NCBI GenBank assembly: GCA_902486425.1
Contig: CABTOK010000003.1
Location: 15,954 to 79,953 of the forward strand
Direction: 5' to 3'
Length of the DNA stretch: 64,000 bases
Origin: UBA11475 sp902486425
GTDB lineage: Bacteria > Bacillota > Clostridia > Christensenellales > Borkfalkiaceae
The notes under the pieces were generated by a model. The model made no database searches, was not told the origin of the DNA, and saw only the letters and a list, made by a program, of their open reading frames with translations. Positions 27,648 to 36,988 of this stretch are shown here, piece by piece. The position numbers and the translations under genes are program-made. How positions within the stretch are numbered: position 1 is the stretch's first letter; each line of letters opens with the position of its first letter.

Positions 27648-29462
27648 ATGAAAAAAGCTCATAGAAGCGTACTTGCGTTCGTTCTTTCCGCTTTGCTCTT
27701 CGCTACGTCGTTAAGCATTTTTACGGCTTGTAACAGCGGCGGCGGGGAAGCGGCGAGCGACTATTACACCGTAACGTACGACTTGAACTATGACGGTGCC
27801 GCAAACAGAACGTATACCGTTCAGAACGGCGTTAAAATCCATAACTGGAAAGCCACCCGAGACGGATATCGTCTTACCGGCTGGTACACCGATAAAGCGG
27901 CGACCGAAAAATTCGATTTCACTAAAAAGTCCGATTCGGACGTTACCTTATATGCGGGCTGGAGATTAAGACCGGGTATGACCACGGTAACCTTCGACTT
28001 CGGTTACGACGGGGCGGCGGATAAGGTTATAACGATCGAAAAAGAATCGCTTATAAATCCCAAATATCAGCCTTCCGTAAAAAGGTTCGGAATGGAACTC
28101 GTCGGCTGGTATAAGGACGAAGCGTTGACGAATAAGTGGGACTTCGATACAGACGCCGTTATGGACGAAACCGTTCTTCACGCAAAGTTCGAATACACCA
28201 TGAACATTCCGAGAAACGAAGACGGCAGCATAGCTTACGAAAATACTCCCGTATATCTCTGGAACTCCGGCGGCAGATTCCCGTCCGAGATTTTAAACAA
28301 GATGGTAAGCGACTTCAATAAAGAACACGAAGGCAAGATAATAGTCGAAGCGGGTACGGACCTTCTTATTCAGGCGGACGTATTTTTAAGAGTTCAGCAG
28401 ACTCCCGAACAGATGCGTTGCTACACGACCTATTATCCGATAGCGGATATGTTCACTTTCGCGGGATACGATATTTCGTCCGAAGAGTTTTATAAAAATT
28501 CCATTAACGAATCCACGTCGAAGGGCGTTATGCTCCAGACTCCCGTGATGGCATTCGCTCCGTATATAGTCTATAACAAAAAGCTTATGGAAAAGTATAA
28601 CGGCGATGCGGAACTTCCGAAAAATTATAACGAACTTTCCGTTCTTCTCAAAAAGGCGGCGGCAGGCGAACTCGCAACAAACTCCGGCTTCAGGTCGATT
28701 ATTACTACGACCAGCTGGATGTATAAAGAAGCTACGAGTTACACGGCTTTTGCACAGAACGGGGTAGACTACTTTAAGTACGACGGCGAAGCGTACATTA
28801 ACAGCTGGAGCGATCCCGCGGTTATGGCTACCGTTCAACAATCAATGCTTAAAACTTACGATCTTTTCGGCAAAAACGGCGACCTTAAAGGCGGTTCTAT
28901 GGAAAATTCCGACGTCGTTTCCGTTGTCAAAAACAACAACGCTCTTATGGGACTCGTATCCTGGACAGGTTCTTCCGATACGATATTAAGAGATTCCAAC
29001 CTCGGGGTAATGCCTCTTGCGGGACTTTTCGCGGACGAAGGAGTAGAAAGCTCTATCGCTTCGAGAACACCCGTTCATACAATCGGTATAGGCTTCTATA
29101 ACGGCGCAACCAACGTTTTGTCGGACGCTTTAAGAATCTGCGCTTCGGTAGAATTTACGAAATACGTTCTCGAACACTCTTATATGTTTGCCGAATACGG
29201 CTATTCGCCCCTTTACAAAGACGCTATAAATAATGACGAATACGTAAATTCCACGAATAATGTAGTTAAACTTACCAAGGAAACGTGCAAACCCGAAAAT
29301 TACTATACGTTAGACGGTTGCGCAAACATAAAGGCGATAATCAACGCGACCGCGGCGGAAGGTGTGATCGTTCCGTATCTCACTGACGCCAAGGCTTCCA
29401 GAAACGATTATCTTTCCGTAACCGAAAACCTTTATTCGCAGGTAGCGGGTATGGTTTCTTAA
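27648..29462 (+). CDS. Extracellular solute-binding lipoprotein with N-terminal InlB-type repeats
   Basis: 604 residues, ribosome site AAGGAG, lipobox Cys about 27 (FTAC). Two InlB B-repeat/Flg_new units follow the lipid anchor: GYRLTGWYTDKAATEKFDF with VTLYAGW, then GMELVGWYKDEALTNKWDF with TVLHAKF. From about residue 190 the protein is a family 1 binding protein (SEILNKMVSDFNKEHEGKI, PYIVYNKKLMEKY, LMGLVSWTGSSDTI). The repeats probably act as a spacer or adhesive stalk that lifts the binding domain. It is one of two binding proteins in an operon with a single permease pair, so it may have another ligand range or hand over to the second (inference). Confidence 0.85.
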   Translation: MKKAHRSVLAFVLSALLFATSLSIFTACNSGGGEAASDYYTVTYDLNYDGAANRTYTVQNGVKIHNWKATRDGYRLTGWYTDKAATEKFDFTKKSDSDVTLYAGWRLRPGMTTVTFDFGYDGAADKVITIEKESLINPKYQPSVKRFGMELVGWYKDEALTNKWDFDTDAVMDETVLHAKFEYTMNIPRNEDGSIAYENTPVYLWNSGGRFPSEILNKMVSDFNKEHEGKIIVEAGTDLLIQADVFLRVQQTPEQMRCYTTYYPIADMFTFAGYDISSEEFYKNSINESTSKGVMLQTPVMAFAPYIVYNKKLMEKYNGDAELPKNYNELSVLLKKAAAGELATNSGFRSIITTTSWMYKEATSYTAFAQNGVDYFKYDGEAYINSWSDPAVMATVQQSMLKTYDLFGKNGDLKGGSMENSDVVSVVKNNNALMGLVSWTGSSDTILRDSNLGVMPLAGLFADEGVESSIASRTPVHTIGIGFYNGATNVLSDALRICASVEFTKYVLEHSYMFAEYGYSPLYKDAINNDEYVNSTNNVVKLTKETCKPENYYTLDGCANIKAIINATAAEGVIVPYLTDAKASRNDYLSVTENLYSQVAGMVS

Positions 29463-29473
29463 GGAGAAAGAAT

Positions 29474-31489
29474 ATGAAAAAGAAATTATTGACCTTGATT
29501 TTAGGAGCCGTATTCTGCGTATCGACCGCAATCGGTCTCACGGCATGTAATAACGGCGGCGGAAATCCCGGCTCGGCAGAACCCGAAAATTTAGGCAGTT
29601 GGACGGTTAAATCGCCCGACGGCTCCATTGTTTCCGAAATGTTCACCGACGCCGAAGGAAAAACCTATTATTCGGTTAAAAAAGACGGCAAAACCGTAGT
29701 CGGCAAATCCGCGCTCGGTTTCGACATCGAAGAAGACGACCTTTCTCTCACGACTATTCAGAAGGAGAGCAATAAAAAGATTAAGGGTTCTTACGACAAT
29801 ATATCCGGTAAAACAGATCACGTCGAATATAACGGCAACGAAACTACCGTTACGTATAAGGCGTGGAAATTCTATCTCGACATCACGATGAGAGTATATA
29901 ACGACGGATATGCTTTCCGTTACGGTGTAAGACGTATCGACGGAACTTCCGGCACGATGACCGTGAAGTCCGAACTCACCGAATTTGCAATTCCCACAAA
30001 CTGTACGATGTGGGCGCAGGAATATGTTCCCATTACTAAGGATAAAACCTGTTTCGCTTACGAAACCGCTTATCAGGGAAGATTCGTAGAAGATATAGAT
30101 TCCTCTCAGTATATGGCGATGCCGCTTTTATACGACGTACCGGACAGTAATTACTATTCTCTCGTAACCGAATCCGAGCTTATAGGCAGCGGGTTTTACG
30201 GATCCTTCCTTAAAATCGAAGCCGGTAACGAAAACAGCGGCGTGTTTAAAACCGAACATACCCCCGCAGGCGTGGCTATCGACGACAATAAGGTAGAATA
30301 TCCGTTCACTTCTCCCTGGAGAGTGGGTATAACCGGCGACATGGCTACCGTTAACGAATCCGAACTTGTCGAAGTTCTTTACGACGACGTCGAATACTGG
30401 AAGCCCGACGATTACGAAACTCTTTCGGACGAAGAAAAGTCTATTTACACTTACGACTGGGTAGAAGACGGCGTATGCGCCTGGAGCTGGCTTATTTATA
30501 ACGGCAAACGGGAACAGAGCGATTTTACCCTTCACAGAACCTATCTTAAACTTGCGAAGAATATGGGTTGGAAGTACGTTCTTTTGGACGGCGGTTGGAA
30601 CGCTAATTTCAGCGACGATCAGTTCCGCTCGTTTATGAGCGAGGCGAACGCCGCCGGCATTAAAGTTCTCGTATGGTGCAACGCTCTTGCCGATTTCGGA
30701 AACGGCAATGTGGCGATACTTAAAAACAAGCTTAAAAGCTGGTCGGATTACGGCGTAGCCGGTATCAAAATCGACTTCTTCGACGGACAGAATGCTACCG
30801 ATCCCAGACATCAGGGCGAAGACATAGACACGATCAAATGGTACGAAACCATTTATCAGGAAACCGCAAAACTTAAAATGGTAGTAAACTGCCACGGTTC
30901 CAACAAACCGACGGGCGAAAGAAGACAGTACCCGAACGTAATAAACAGAGAAGGTATTTACGGTAACGAATTCAAGAGCGTTTCCGCTTCCGTAACCGTA
31001 AACGAACTTTTTATCAGAAACGTTATCGGACCTTCCGACTTCACTCCCGTCGTAAAACCGCTTTCCAACAATCTTACGGCGGCTCATCAGATGTCGCTTT
31101 CGGTTCTCTTCGAATCGGGCGCTCCGTCCATGGGCGATTACGAATATAACTACAATAACGTCGCTCAGTACGATTTTTATAAGTCGATACCCGCTTTAAG
31201 AGAAAAAACGGTATTTTTAAGCGGTGAACCCGACGTGTATTACTGTGCGGCGGTAAAAGCCGGCGGTTACTGGTTCGTAGGGGCTGCCAACGCGCTCGTA
31301 AAAGGAAGCGTTACGGTAGACTTTTCGTTCCTTGACGAAGACGGCGATTATACGGCAGAAGTTTTCACCGATTCCGAAGACGGCAGAAGCGTCGTAAAAG
31401 AAGAAATAACGGTGAACAAGAATACCAAAAAGACCTATCAGATGAAGGCGAGAGGCGGTTTGGTAATTCGTCTTAAAAAGGCGGCTTAA
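29474..31489 (+). CDS. GH97-family glycoside hydrolase, lipoprotein
   Basis: 671 residues with lipobox Cys 25 (LTAC), so surface-anchored. An N-terminal beta-sandwich (about 40-305; LGFDIEEDDL, AFRYGVRRI) precedes a TIM barrel (about 325-560; KYVLLDGGW, GIKVLVWCN, GIKIDFFDG) and a C-terminal beta domain, the GH97 order. D434 in IKIDFF matches the nucleophile of retaining GH97 enzymes such as alpha-galactosidases; the inverting SusB type lacks this Asp. E493 (NREG) is a likely acid/base. This suggests a retaining alpha-galactosidase or similar, with substrate unproven. It lies between the two binding-protein genes, 11 bp after the first. Confidence 0.88.
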   Translation: MKKKLLTLILGAVFCVSTAIGLTACNNGGGNPGSAEPENLGSWTVKSPDGSIVSEMFTDAEGKTYYSVKKDGKTVVGKSALGFDIEEDDLSLTTIQKESNKKIKGSYDNISGKTDHVEYNGNETTVTYKAWKFYLDITMRVYNDGYAFRYGVRRIDGTSGTMTVKSELTEFAIPTNCTMWAQEYVPITKDKTCFAYETAYQGRFVEDIDSSQYMAMPLLYDVPDSNYYSLVTESELIGSGFYGSFLKIEAGNENSGVFKTEHTPAGVAIDDNKVEYPFTSPWRVGITGDMATVNESELVEVLYDDVEYWKPDDYETLSDEEKSIYTYDWVEDGVCAWSWLIYNGKREQSDFTLHRTYLKLAKNMGWKYVLLDGGWNANFSDDQFRSFMSEANAAGIKVLVWCNALADFGNGNVAILKNKLKSWSDYGVAGIKIDFFDGQNATDPRHQGEDIDTIKWYETIYQETAKLKMVVNCHGSNKPTGERRQYPNVINREGIYGNEFKSVSASVTVNELFIRNVIGPSDFTPVVKPLSNNLTAAHQMSLSVLFESGAPSMGDYEYNYNNVAQYDFYKSIPALREKTVFLSGEPDVYYCAAVKAGGYWFVGAANALVKGSVTVDFSFLDEDGDYTAEVFTDSEDGRSVVKEEITVNKNTKKTYQMKARGGLVIRLKKAA

Positions 31490-31497
31490 CATGAAAC

Positions 31498-31529
31498 TTA
31501 CGTCTCCGCTAAATCAAGCGGAGACGTAA
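31498..31529 (+). promoter_or_regulatory. Intercistronic perfect hairpin before the second binding-protein gene
   Basis: TTACGTCTCCGCT and AGCGGAGACGTAA form a perfect 13-bp stem with loop AAATCA. No plus-strand T run, so probably an RNA processing or stabilising element. Confidence 0.65.
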
Positions 31530-31553
31530 AAATATAAAAAAGAGGATAAATAG

Positions 31554-32999
31554 ATGAAAAAGAAAAATATTTTAAGAGTTGTAATCGCGTTTATACTTTG
31601 CTTTACGACCGCGCTTTCGCTTTTTGCGTGCGGCGGTAACGGCGGGAACAAAGACAACGAACCCATAACCGAAGGTACTCTCGAATTCGACGAAAACGGA
31701 AAAGTAAAATTTTCTAACGTTTCGTTAAAACTCGAAACCGTAGTTGCCGGCGACGATAAAGATGCCTTCAACGACATAATAAACAAATTCAACGTAGCTT
31801 ACAGAAACAAAATAAGAATAAGCGTTACCAATACCGGTGCGGGTACTTTCGAAGATACCGTCGGTAAAAAAATAACAAACAAAACCAACGCTCCGGACAT
31901 TATAATGTCTCACCAGAAGTCTCACAAAAACTTTGAAAAGAACAAACTCATCCAGCCGCTTAACGAAACGATGACCGCTTCTAAAATCAATATCGATTTA
32001 ACCACTTACGCGGACGGACTTTCGAAGTATTCCGATTTGGGCAATGCAGGCAAGATCTACAGCATTCCCTGCGACGGACAGAGCATGGTTTTCATTTACA
32101 ACAAAAAAGAACTCGAAAAGACGGGTAAGCAGCTTCCGACTAACAGAGCGGAACTTTTAGAAGTCTGCAAGGCTTATAAGGACACTACGGGCAATATGCC
32201 CATCGCATGGTCCACGGGAGCCGATTACTTTGCAAACTATACTTACTTTACGGCTATGTTGCAGAACGGCGCGACTCTTTATAACGAAGATACGTATACT
32301 ACAGACTGGTACGACAATAAGAGCAATCTTACAGCTATCAAAAACGCATCCGCTTCTATAAACGAACTTATCGAATTGGGTTATGCGGGCTATAACCAGT
32401 CCAAAGCCGATAACCAGTCGGCTTTCAATGCGGGCAACAGATTGTTCTATCTCATCGATCCGTGGAGTCTTGTCGAAACTCTGAACGCTTATTCCGAAGT
32501 CAAAAAAGTATCCGTAGACGAAGTTATATCCGATTACGTCGGAGGGACCACTTGTCAGGGCTGGTTTGCTTTAAGCGATAACGCACAGAAAAACTACATT
32601 TACGGCGACTCGCACTTCTTCGCGATGACTATGACTGTAACCGATATCAACAAAAAGGCGGCTATACTCGAATTCATCAACTGGTTCAACAGCAACGTAG
32701 ATACCGGTAAAGACTGGGCGAGAGCGGGACACATCAGTATGTCAAAGACCATCGCAGACGATGCGGAATACAAGAGCGACGTTTACGTTTCCGATTTCCT
32801 TGCAAAGTTCTATCCCGACGTAAACAACTTCCGCTGCATAGGCAACACTCCTTATTATGCCGAAATCACCAACAATCTTAAATCGGTATTCTCGCAGACC
32901 GTAAAGGGCAGAGGGGAAGCTCCTTCCGAATCGGTAATGGAATCTGCTATAAAGGGCGCGCAGAACGCGGTCAACAACGCAATAGGTTTCTTCGGTTAA
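31554..32999 (+). CDS. Family 1 extracellular sugar-binding lipoprotein
   Basis: 481 residues with a lipobox Cys in LFACGG (about 24). The binding-protein fold is shown by LETVVAGDDKDAFNDIINKF, KIYSIPCDGQSMVFIYNKKE and the C-terminal IGNTPYYAEITNNLKSVFSQ. It is the direct partner of the two downstream permeases, delivering an oligosaccharide to them. The ribosome site is AGAGGA. A GC hairpin (33060-33087) lies between it and the permease genes, as is common where the binding protein must be made in excess. Confidence 0.92.
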   Translation: MKKKNILRVVIAFILCFTTALSLFACGGNGGNKDNEPITEGTLEFDENGKVKFSNVSLKLETVVAGDDKDAFNDIINKFNVAYRNKIRISVTNTGAGTFEDTVGKKITNKTNAPDIIMSHQKSHKNFEKNKLIQPLNETMTASKINIDLTTYADGLSKYSDLGNAGKIYSIPCDGQSMVFIYNKKELEKTGKQLPTNRAELLEVCKAYKDTTGNMPIAWSTGADYFANYTYFTAMLQNGATLYNEDTYTTDWYDNKSNLTAIKNASASINELIELGYAGYNQSKADNQSAFNAGNRLFYLIDPWSLVETLNAYSEVKKVSVDEVISDYVGGTTCQGWFALSDNAQKNYIYGDSHFFAMTMTVTDINKKAAILEFINWFNSNVDTGKDWARAGHISMSKTIADDAEYKSDVYVSDFLAKFYPDVNNFRCIGNTPYYAEITNNLKSVFSQTVKGRGEAPSESVMESAIKGAQNAVNNAIGFFG

Positions 33000-33059
33000 G
33001 AAGTAAACTCTGAAAGCGGAATTTGTCCGCAATATAAAAGCGACTAATAAAACGGTATC

Positions 33060-33087
33060 GGCTTCCGGAACATCGGTTTCGGAAGCC
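33060..33087 (+). promoter_or_regulatory. Hairpin between binding-protein and permease genes (locus A)
   Basis: GGCTTCCG (33060-33067) pairs with CGGAAGCC (33080-33087). There is no T run. It resembles malE-malF type spacers that favour binding-protein expression. Confidence 0.55.
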
Positions 33088-33136
33088 TTGCCGGATAAAA
33101 AGATCGCTTATAAACAAAAAAGGCTGATACTTAATT

Positions 33137-34183
33137 ATGGAAATCGACTTAAAATCAAAACAAAAACAGATGAAATCGCGAAAACGCAAAGAAACGACCA
33201 TCGCGTTACTGCTTATCAGTCCGTTTTTCATCGTGTTTCTTCTGTTTACGTTTATACCTTTTATAATGGGCTTTGTATTCAGCTTCATGAAATACAATCC
33301 TTATTTTCCGGATAACAGTAGTTTTACTCTTATCAATTACAAAAATCTTTTCACGTTCAATCATCCCATATCCAAGACGTTTTGGGACTCGTTTCTGACG
33401 ATGTTCGCATTCGACGCGGTGGCTGTGCCTCTTTTGATAATCATTCCGCTTATTCTGGCGTATTTTATCAATATGCATCCGCCCGGATATAAAATTTTCC
33501 GCGCGATAATTTACCTTCCGAGTATTGTTTCGATAACGATAGTAGGTATTATTTTCGGTAACATGTTCAAAGGCGACTCTTCGGGACTTATAAACTCGCT
33601 TTTCAAAACCGATATACAATGGCTTTCGGGTAAACCGTGGGAAGGCGATATATTAAGATGGATAGTAATGCTTATAGCGAGTATATGGTGGCAGACGGGA
33701 ACCAACTTTATTATCTTTTCGGGCGCGCTCCGCGACGTACCAAAGCCGCTTTACGAAGCGTGCGAAATGGACGGGGGCGGCAAATGGCGCAAAATAGTGA
33801 GCGTTACTCTACCGAATATAAAGCCTGCCATAACTATCTGCTTGTTCAACACTCTTATAGGCTATCTTAACCTTTACGCCCAACCGTACGTTCTGAATGC
33901 GTTGGAGAACGAAAATATCTTCGTTTCGCCTATGATGTTCATACAGTATTACCTTATGGGCGGCATGACTTACGCAAGTCAGACGGGGTACATATGCGCC
34001 GCGGCGATAGTTTTCGGTCTTATCGTTATGATATTCAGTATAATCGAAAGAACGGTAACCGCGCCGAGAAGGAAAAAGACAATGTTCTCCGACTCGTGCA
34101 AAGATTATCTTTTGAAGCGTTCGCTTATTACGGGAACGGACGAAAAACCCGTTTACGCTTCGGGGGAGGCTTCGGATGAATAG
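33137..34183 (+). CDS. CUT1 ABC sugar transporter permease (MalF-like)
   Basis: 348 residues with six transmembrane segments. The EAA loop reads YEACEMDGGGKWRKIVSVTL followed by P, the ATPase docking site. TM1 is about 24-45 (ALLLISPFFIVFLLFTFI). Together with the next permease it forms the channel for the sugar delivered by the upstream binding proteins. The C-terminal ~35 residues are an unusual charged tail (ERTVTAPRRKKTMF ... EASDE). Its stop overlaps the next start by 8 nt. Confidence 0.93.
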   Translation: MEIDLKSKQKQMKSRKRKETTIALLLISPFFIVFLLFTFIPFIMGFVFSFMKYNPYFPDNSSFTLINYKNLFTFNHPISKTFWDSFLTMFAFDAVAVPLLIIIPLILAYFINMHPPGYKIFRAIIYLPSIVSITIVGIIFGNMFKGDSSGLINSLFKTDIQWLSGKPWEGDILRWIVMLIASIWWQTGTNFIIFSGALRDVPKPLYEACEMDGGGKWRKIVSVTLPNIKPAITICLFNTLIGYLNLYAQPYVLNALENENIFVSPMMFIQYYLMGGMTYASQTGYICAAAIVFGLIVMIFSIIERTVTAPRRKKTMFSDSCKDYLLKRSLITGTDEKPVYASGEASDE

Positions 34184-35240
34184 CAACGTATTGAATAACG
34201 AAAATCTGAATACAAGCGTTATGACGGAAGCGTTACGAGAGACGGCGTTTGCCGGCGAACCGCTTTCCGCAGGAAACGACTTTGCAAAAACTCCTGCAGC
34301 TGAGCCGCAAAAGGTCGAAACGAATACTAAAAAAAGAAGGCTAACGAAGTCCGAAAGAACCCGCCGCCGCGAAAAGACGGTATCGTTCATCGTTCTCTTT
34401 ATCGTTTGCATACTTTTTCTTATACCGCTTTTGTATATGATCGGTACGTCGTTTAAGTCCGATCTCGACCTTCAGCTTCATCCCGAAAAATTATTTCCGT
34501 CGGCGTGGAGCGAATGGACTCTCAAACACTACGAAGGCTTTATCGTAAGAGAAGGCAAGATAGACAACATGCCCGTGTGGATGTTCAACTCCTTATGGTC
34601 AACGCTCGCAACCGTTCTTTTAACGGTAATAGTGGATCTTGTTACGGCGTACGCGTTCGTATTCCTTAAATTCAAAATAAAGAACGGGCTTTTAAGATTT
34701 CTTATTTTATGGATGGCGATACCGGGCGTTATAGGTTCGGCTCCGTCCTTCGCGATATATTCGAGCATAAGAAACTCTTTAAGCATACAAAGCGATTTCG
34801 GAACGTACGCTTATATCTATATGTGGCTCGTCATCCCCGGAATAACGGGAATATTCAATCTTCTTTTGATGCGTAATTTCTTTGTGTCTATTCCTAAGGA
34901 CATAATAGACAGCGCAAAGACCGACGGCGCGAGCCATGCGACGATATTCTTCAAAATAGTCGTGCCTCTCGCCAAATCGACGATAATGCTTATAGTATTA
35001 TTTACGTTTACCGGCAGCTGGAACTCGCTCACGTGGCCGCAGCTTCTTTTGTCGGGCGAAAAGTCGTACTGGAACACCGTTACGGTAGCTCTTACGGGTT
35101 ATACCGGCGGCAGCGCGGCAAGCACTATGGGCATACAGATGGCGACGAGCGTTTTCGCTCTGATACCTATCGTAATAATCTTTATAATAACTCAAAATAA
35201 AATGATAGACGGGCTTGCTTCGTCGGGGATAAAAGGATAA
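34176..35240 (+). CDS. CUT1 ABC sugar transporter permease (MalG-like)
   Basis: 354 residues. The first ~65 residues are hydrophilic and longer than usual, ending in a basic stretch (KKRRLTKSERTRRREK) before TM1. Then come six TM segments and the EAA loop DSAKTDGASHATIFFKIVVP. The ribosome site GGGAGG lies inside the end of the preceding gene. It pairs with the MalF-like protein. The long charged N-terminus is on the cytoplasmic side and may contact the ATPase's inserted helical regions (inference). Confidence 0.93.
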   Translation: MNSNVLNNENLNTSVMTEALRETAFAGEPLSAGNDFAKTPAAEPQKVETNTKKRRLTKSERTRRREKTVSFIVLFIVCILFLIPLLYMIGTSFKSDLDLQLHPEKLFPSAWSEWTLKHYEGFIVREGKIDNMPVWMFNSLWSTLATVLLTVIVDLVTAYAFVFLKFKIKNGLLRFLILWMAIPGVIGSAPSFAIYSSIRNSLSIQSDFGTYAYIYMWLVIPGITGIFNLLLMRNFFVSIPKDIIDSAKTDGASHATIFFKIVVPLAKSTIMLIVLFTFTGSWNSLTWPQLLLSGEKSYWNTVTVALTGYTGGSAASTMGIQMATSVFALIPIVIIFIITQNKMIDGLASSGIKG

Positions 35241-35242
35241 AT

Positions 35243-36988
35243 ATGGACAATTTAAGCAATAAGCCGTTTTTAAGGCTCGAACATCTCGAAAAGGTATATC
35301 CGAACGGCGAAAAAGCCGTTTACGATTTCAATCTCGACGTCAAAAAGCATGAATTTATCGTTATTGTAGGACCTTCCGGCTGCGGCAAGTCTACAACTCT
35401 AAGAATGCTTGCGGGACTTGAAGACATAACTTCGGGCGATATATTCATGGAAGACGAACTCCTTAATTACAAGGAGAGCAAAGACCGCAACATGGCGATA
35501 GTTTTCCAAAGTTACGCTCTGTATCCGCAAATGACCGTATTCGATAATATCGCTTTTCCGCTTCGCATAAACAAGTATCCGACGTTAAAAAGGGAAGAAG
35601 AGCTTTACGCTCTTTCCGAAGTTTTAAGGGTACTTGAAAACGAATCTTTTTCCGCGGTGAAGGAAGTAATATCCGAAACCGTTTCGGGCAAGTCGTCAGA
35701 GATAAAAAAGGTTGAAGAAACGGCAGCATACTTTAAAATAAGTTTACCCGCCGCGAAAAAACTTTTAACTTTAATAAAGAATGCGGACGGCAGTGTTTTG
35801 GAAGAACAGGTTCGGTTAAACCTTACCAAAACTTTATCCGAAGAACTTAAAAGCAAGACGGAAGAAGCGATTGCCGCAGGAAAAAAATTCAACGAAGAAT
35901 ACGTTCTTTTAAACGACAAGGGCGAAGAGATAAAAGAGAATAAAAAGCTCGCTCCTTACGAAATAAAAAGTAAGGTTTACGACGTTGCCGAAAAGCTTGA
36001 TCTCGTTCCGTATCTCGATAAAATTCCGAAAGAACTTTCTGGCGGTCAGATGCAGCGAGTGGCTTTGGGCAGAGCAATAATCAAAAACGTTCCCGTATTC
36101 ATGATGGACGAACCGCTTTCAAATCTCGACGCTAAACTCCGTCTCACAATGCGCAGCGAGATAGTCAAACTCCATAACCGCATCGGCGCGACCACGATTT
36201 ACGTTACGCACGACCAGACCGAAGCCATGACGATGGCAACCCGCATAGTAGTTATGTCGAGGGGCTTTATCCAGCAGATAGGCTCGCCCGAAGAAGTTTA
36301 CTCTCATCCCGTAAATATCTTCGTAGCAAAGTTCATCGGTTCGCCCGCAATGAATATTTTCGAATCGACGGTTACGGCTGACGGAGAAAAGATAACCTTC
36401 GGCAGAAACGAACTCGGAATGGGTGAAGATTTCAAAAAGCTCCACGACGATTTTTATAAGAAAAAGATCGAAGAATTCGAAGATTTATACAATAACTTCG
36501 ACGAAACCGCAAGAGAAAAGTTATTCAGAATTTTATCCGCGACCGGAGAAGGCAAACGCGATAAAAGCAAAAAGAAAGCTAAAAACGGCTTTGTTCTGTC
36601 GGTAAAGAATTTCTTCAAACGGCTTTTCAAAAAGGAAGAAGCCAAAGTAAACGACTTTTCTGCGGAAAAAACCATCGTTGCCGAAAAGCTAGAGCTTCTT
36701 AAAAAATATCAATGTTCTTCGCACCCGGTAACGGTCGGCATCCGTCCCGAAAGAATGAAGATATTCAAGACTTCGGAAACGGACAAAAAGGGCGTCGTTA
36801 CAGTTAGACCGGCGGTATGCGAACTTTTAGGCGGAGAATATAACGTTCATTTCGACTTTTTGGGCAAAGATATGGTCGGCAGATACGACGCCAAAAACAA
36901 AATCAGCGTCGAAGACGAAATTACGGTATTTTTTGATCCCGACGGAATACACGTTTTCGATCCCGTTACGGGAGACACGATAAAATGA
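35243..36988 (+). CDS. CUT1 ABC transporter ATPase (MalK/UgpC-like) with two large insertions
   Basis: 581 residues against about 370 for the family. Walker A GPSGCGKST (43-51), Q-loop Q89, signature LSGGQ (265-269), Walker B VFMMDE (285-290) and H-loop H323 are intact, so it should hydrolyse ATP and drive uptake. An extra segment of about 120 residues (roughly 115-238) lies between Q-loop and signature, where MalK has ~30 residues. A second (about 375-505), basic and helical, interrupts the regulatory TOBE domain before GIRPERMKIF. It starts 2 bp after the permease stop and overlaps the LacI start by 4 bp (ATGA). The insertions are in frame and free of stops, so they are not assembly errors. 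Confidence 0.93.
   Translation: MDNLSNKPFLRLEHLEKVYPNGEKAVYDFNLDVKKHEFIVIVGPSGCGKSTTLRMLAGLEDITSGDIFMEDELLNYKESKDRNMAIVFQSYALYPQMTVFDNIAFPLRINKYPTLKREEELYALSEVLRVLENESFSAVKEVISETVSGKSSEIKKVEETAAYFKISLPAAKKLLTLIKNADGSVLEEQVRLNLTKTLSEELKSKTEEAIAAGKKFNEEYVLLNDKGEEIKENKKLAPYEIKSKVYDVAEKLDLVPYLDKIPKELSGGQMQRVALGRAIIKNVPVFMMDEPLSNLDAKLRLTMRSEIVKLHNRIGATTIYVTHDQTEAMTMATRIVVMSRGFIQQIGSPEEVYSHPVNIFVAKFIGSPAMNIFESTVTADGEKITFGRNELGMGEDFKKLHDDFYKKKIEEFEDLYNNFDETAREKLFRILSATGEGKRDKSKKKAKNGFVLSVKNFFKRLFKKEEAKVNDFSAEKTIVAEKLELLKKYQCSSHPVTVGIRPERMKIFKTSETDKKGVVTVRPAVCELLGGEYNVHFDFLGKDMVGRYDAKNKISVEDEITVFFDPDGIHVFDPVTGDTIK

Noticed and set aside
33998..34411. 200-residue minus-strand frame across the two permease genes
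   Set aside because: It is the shadow of two well-supported overlapping permease genes; no start signal or domain.
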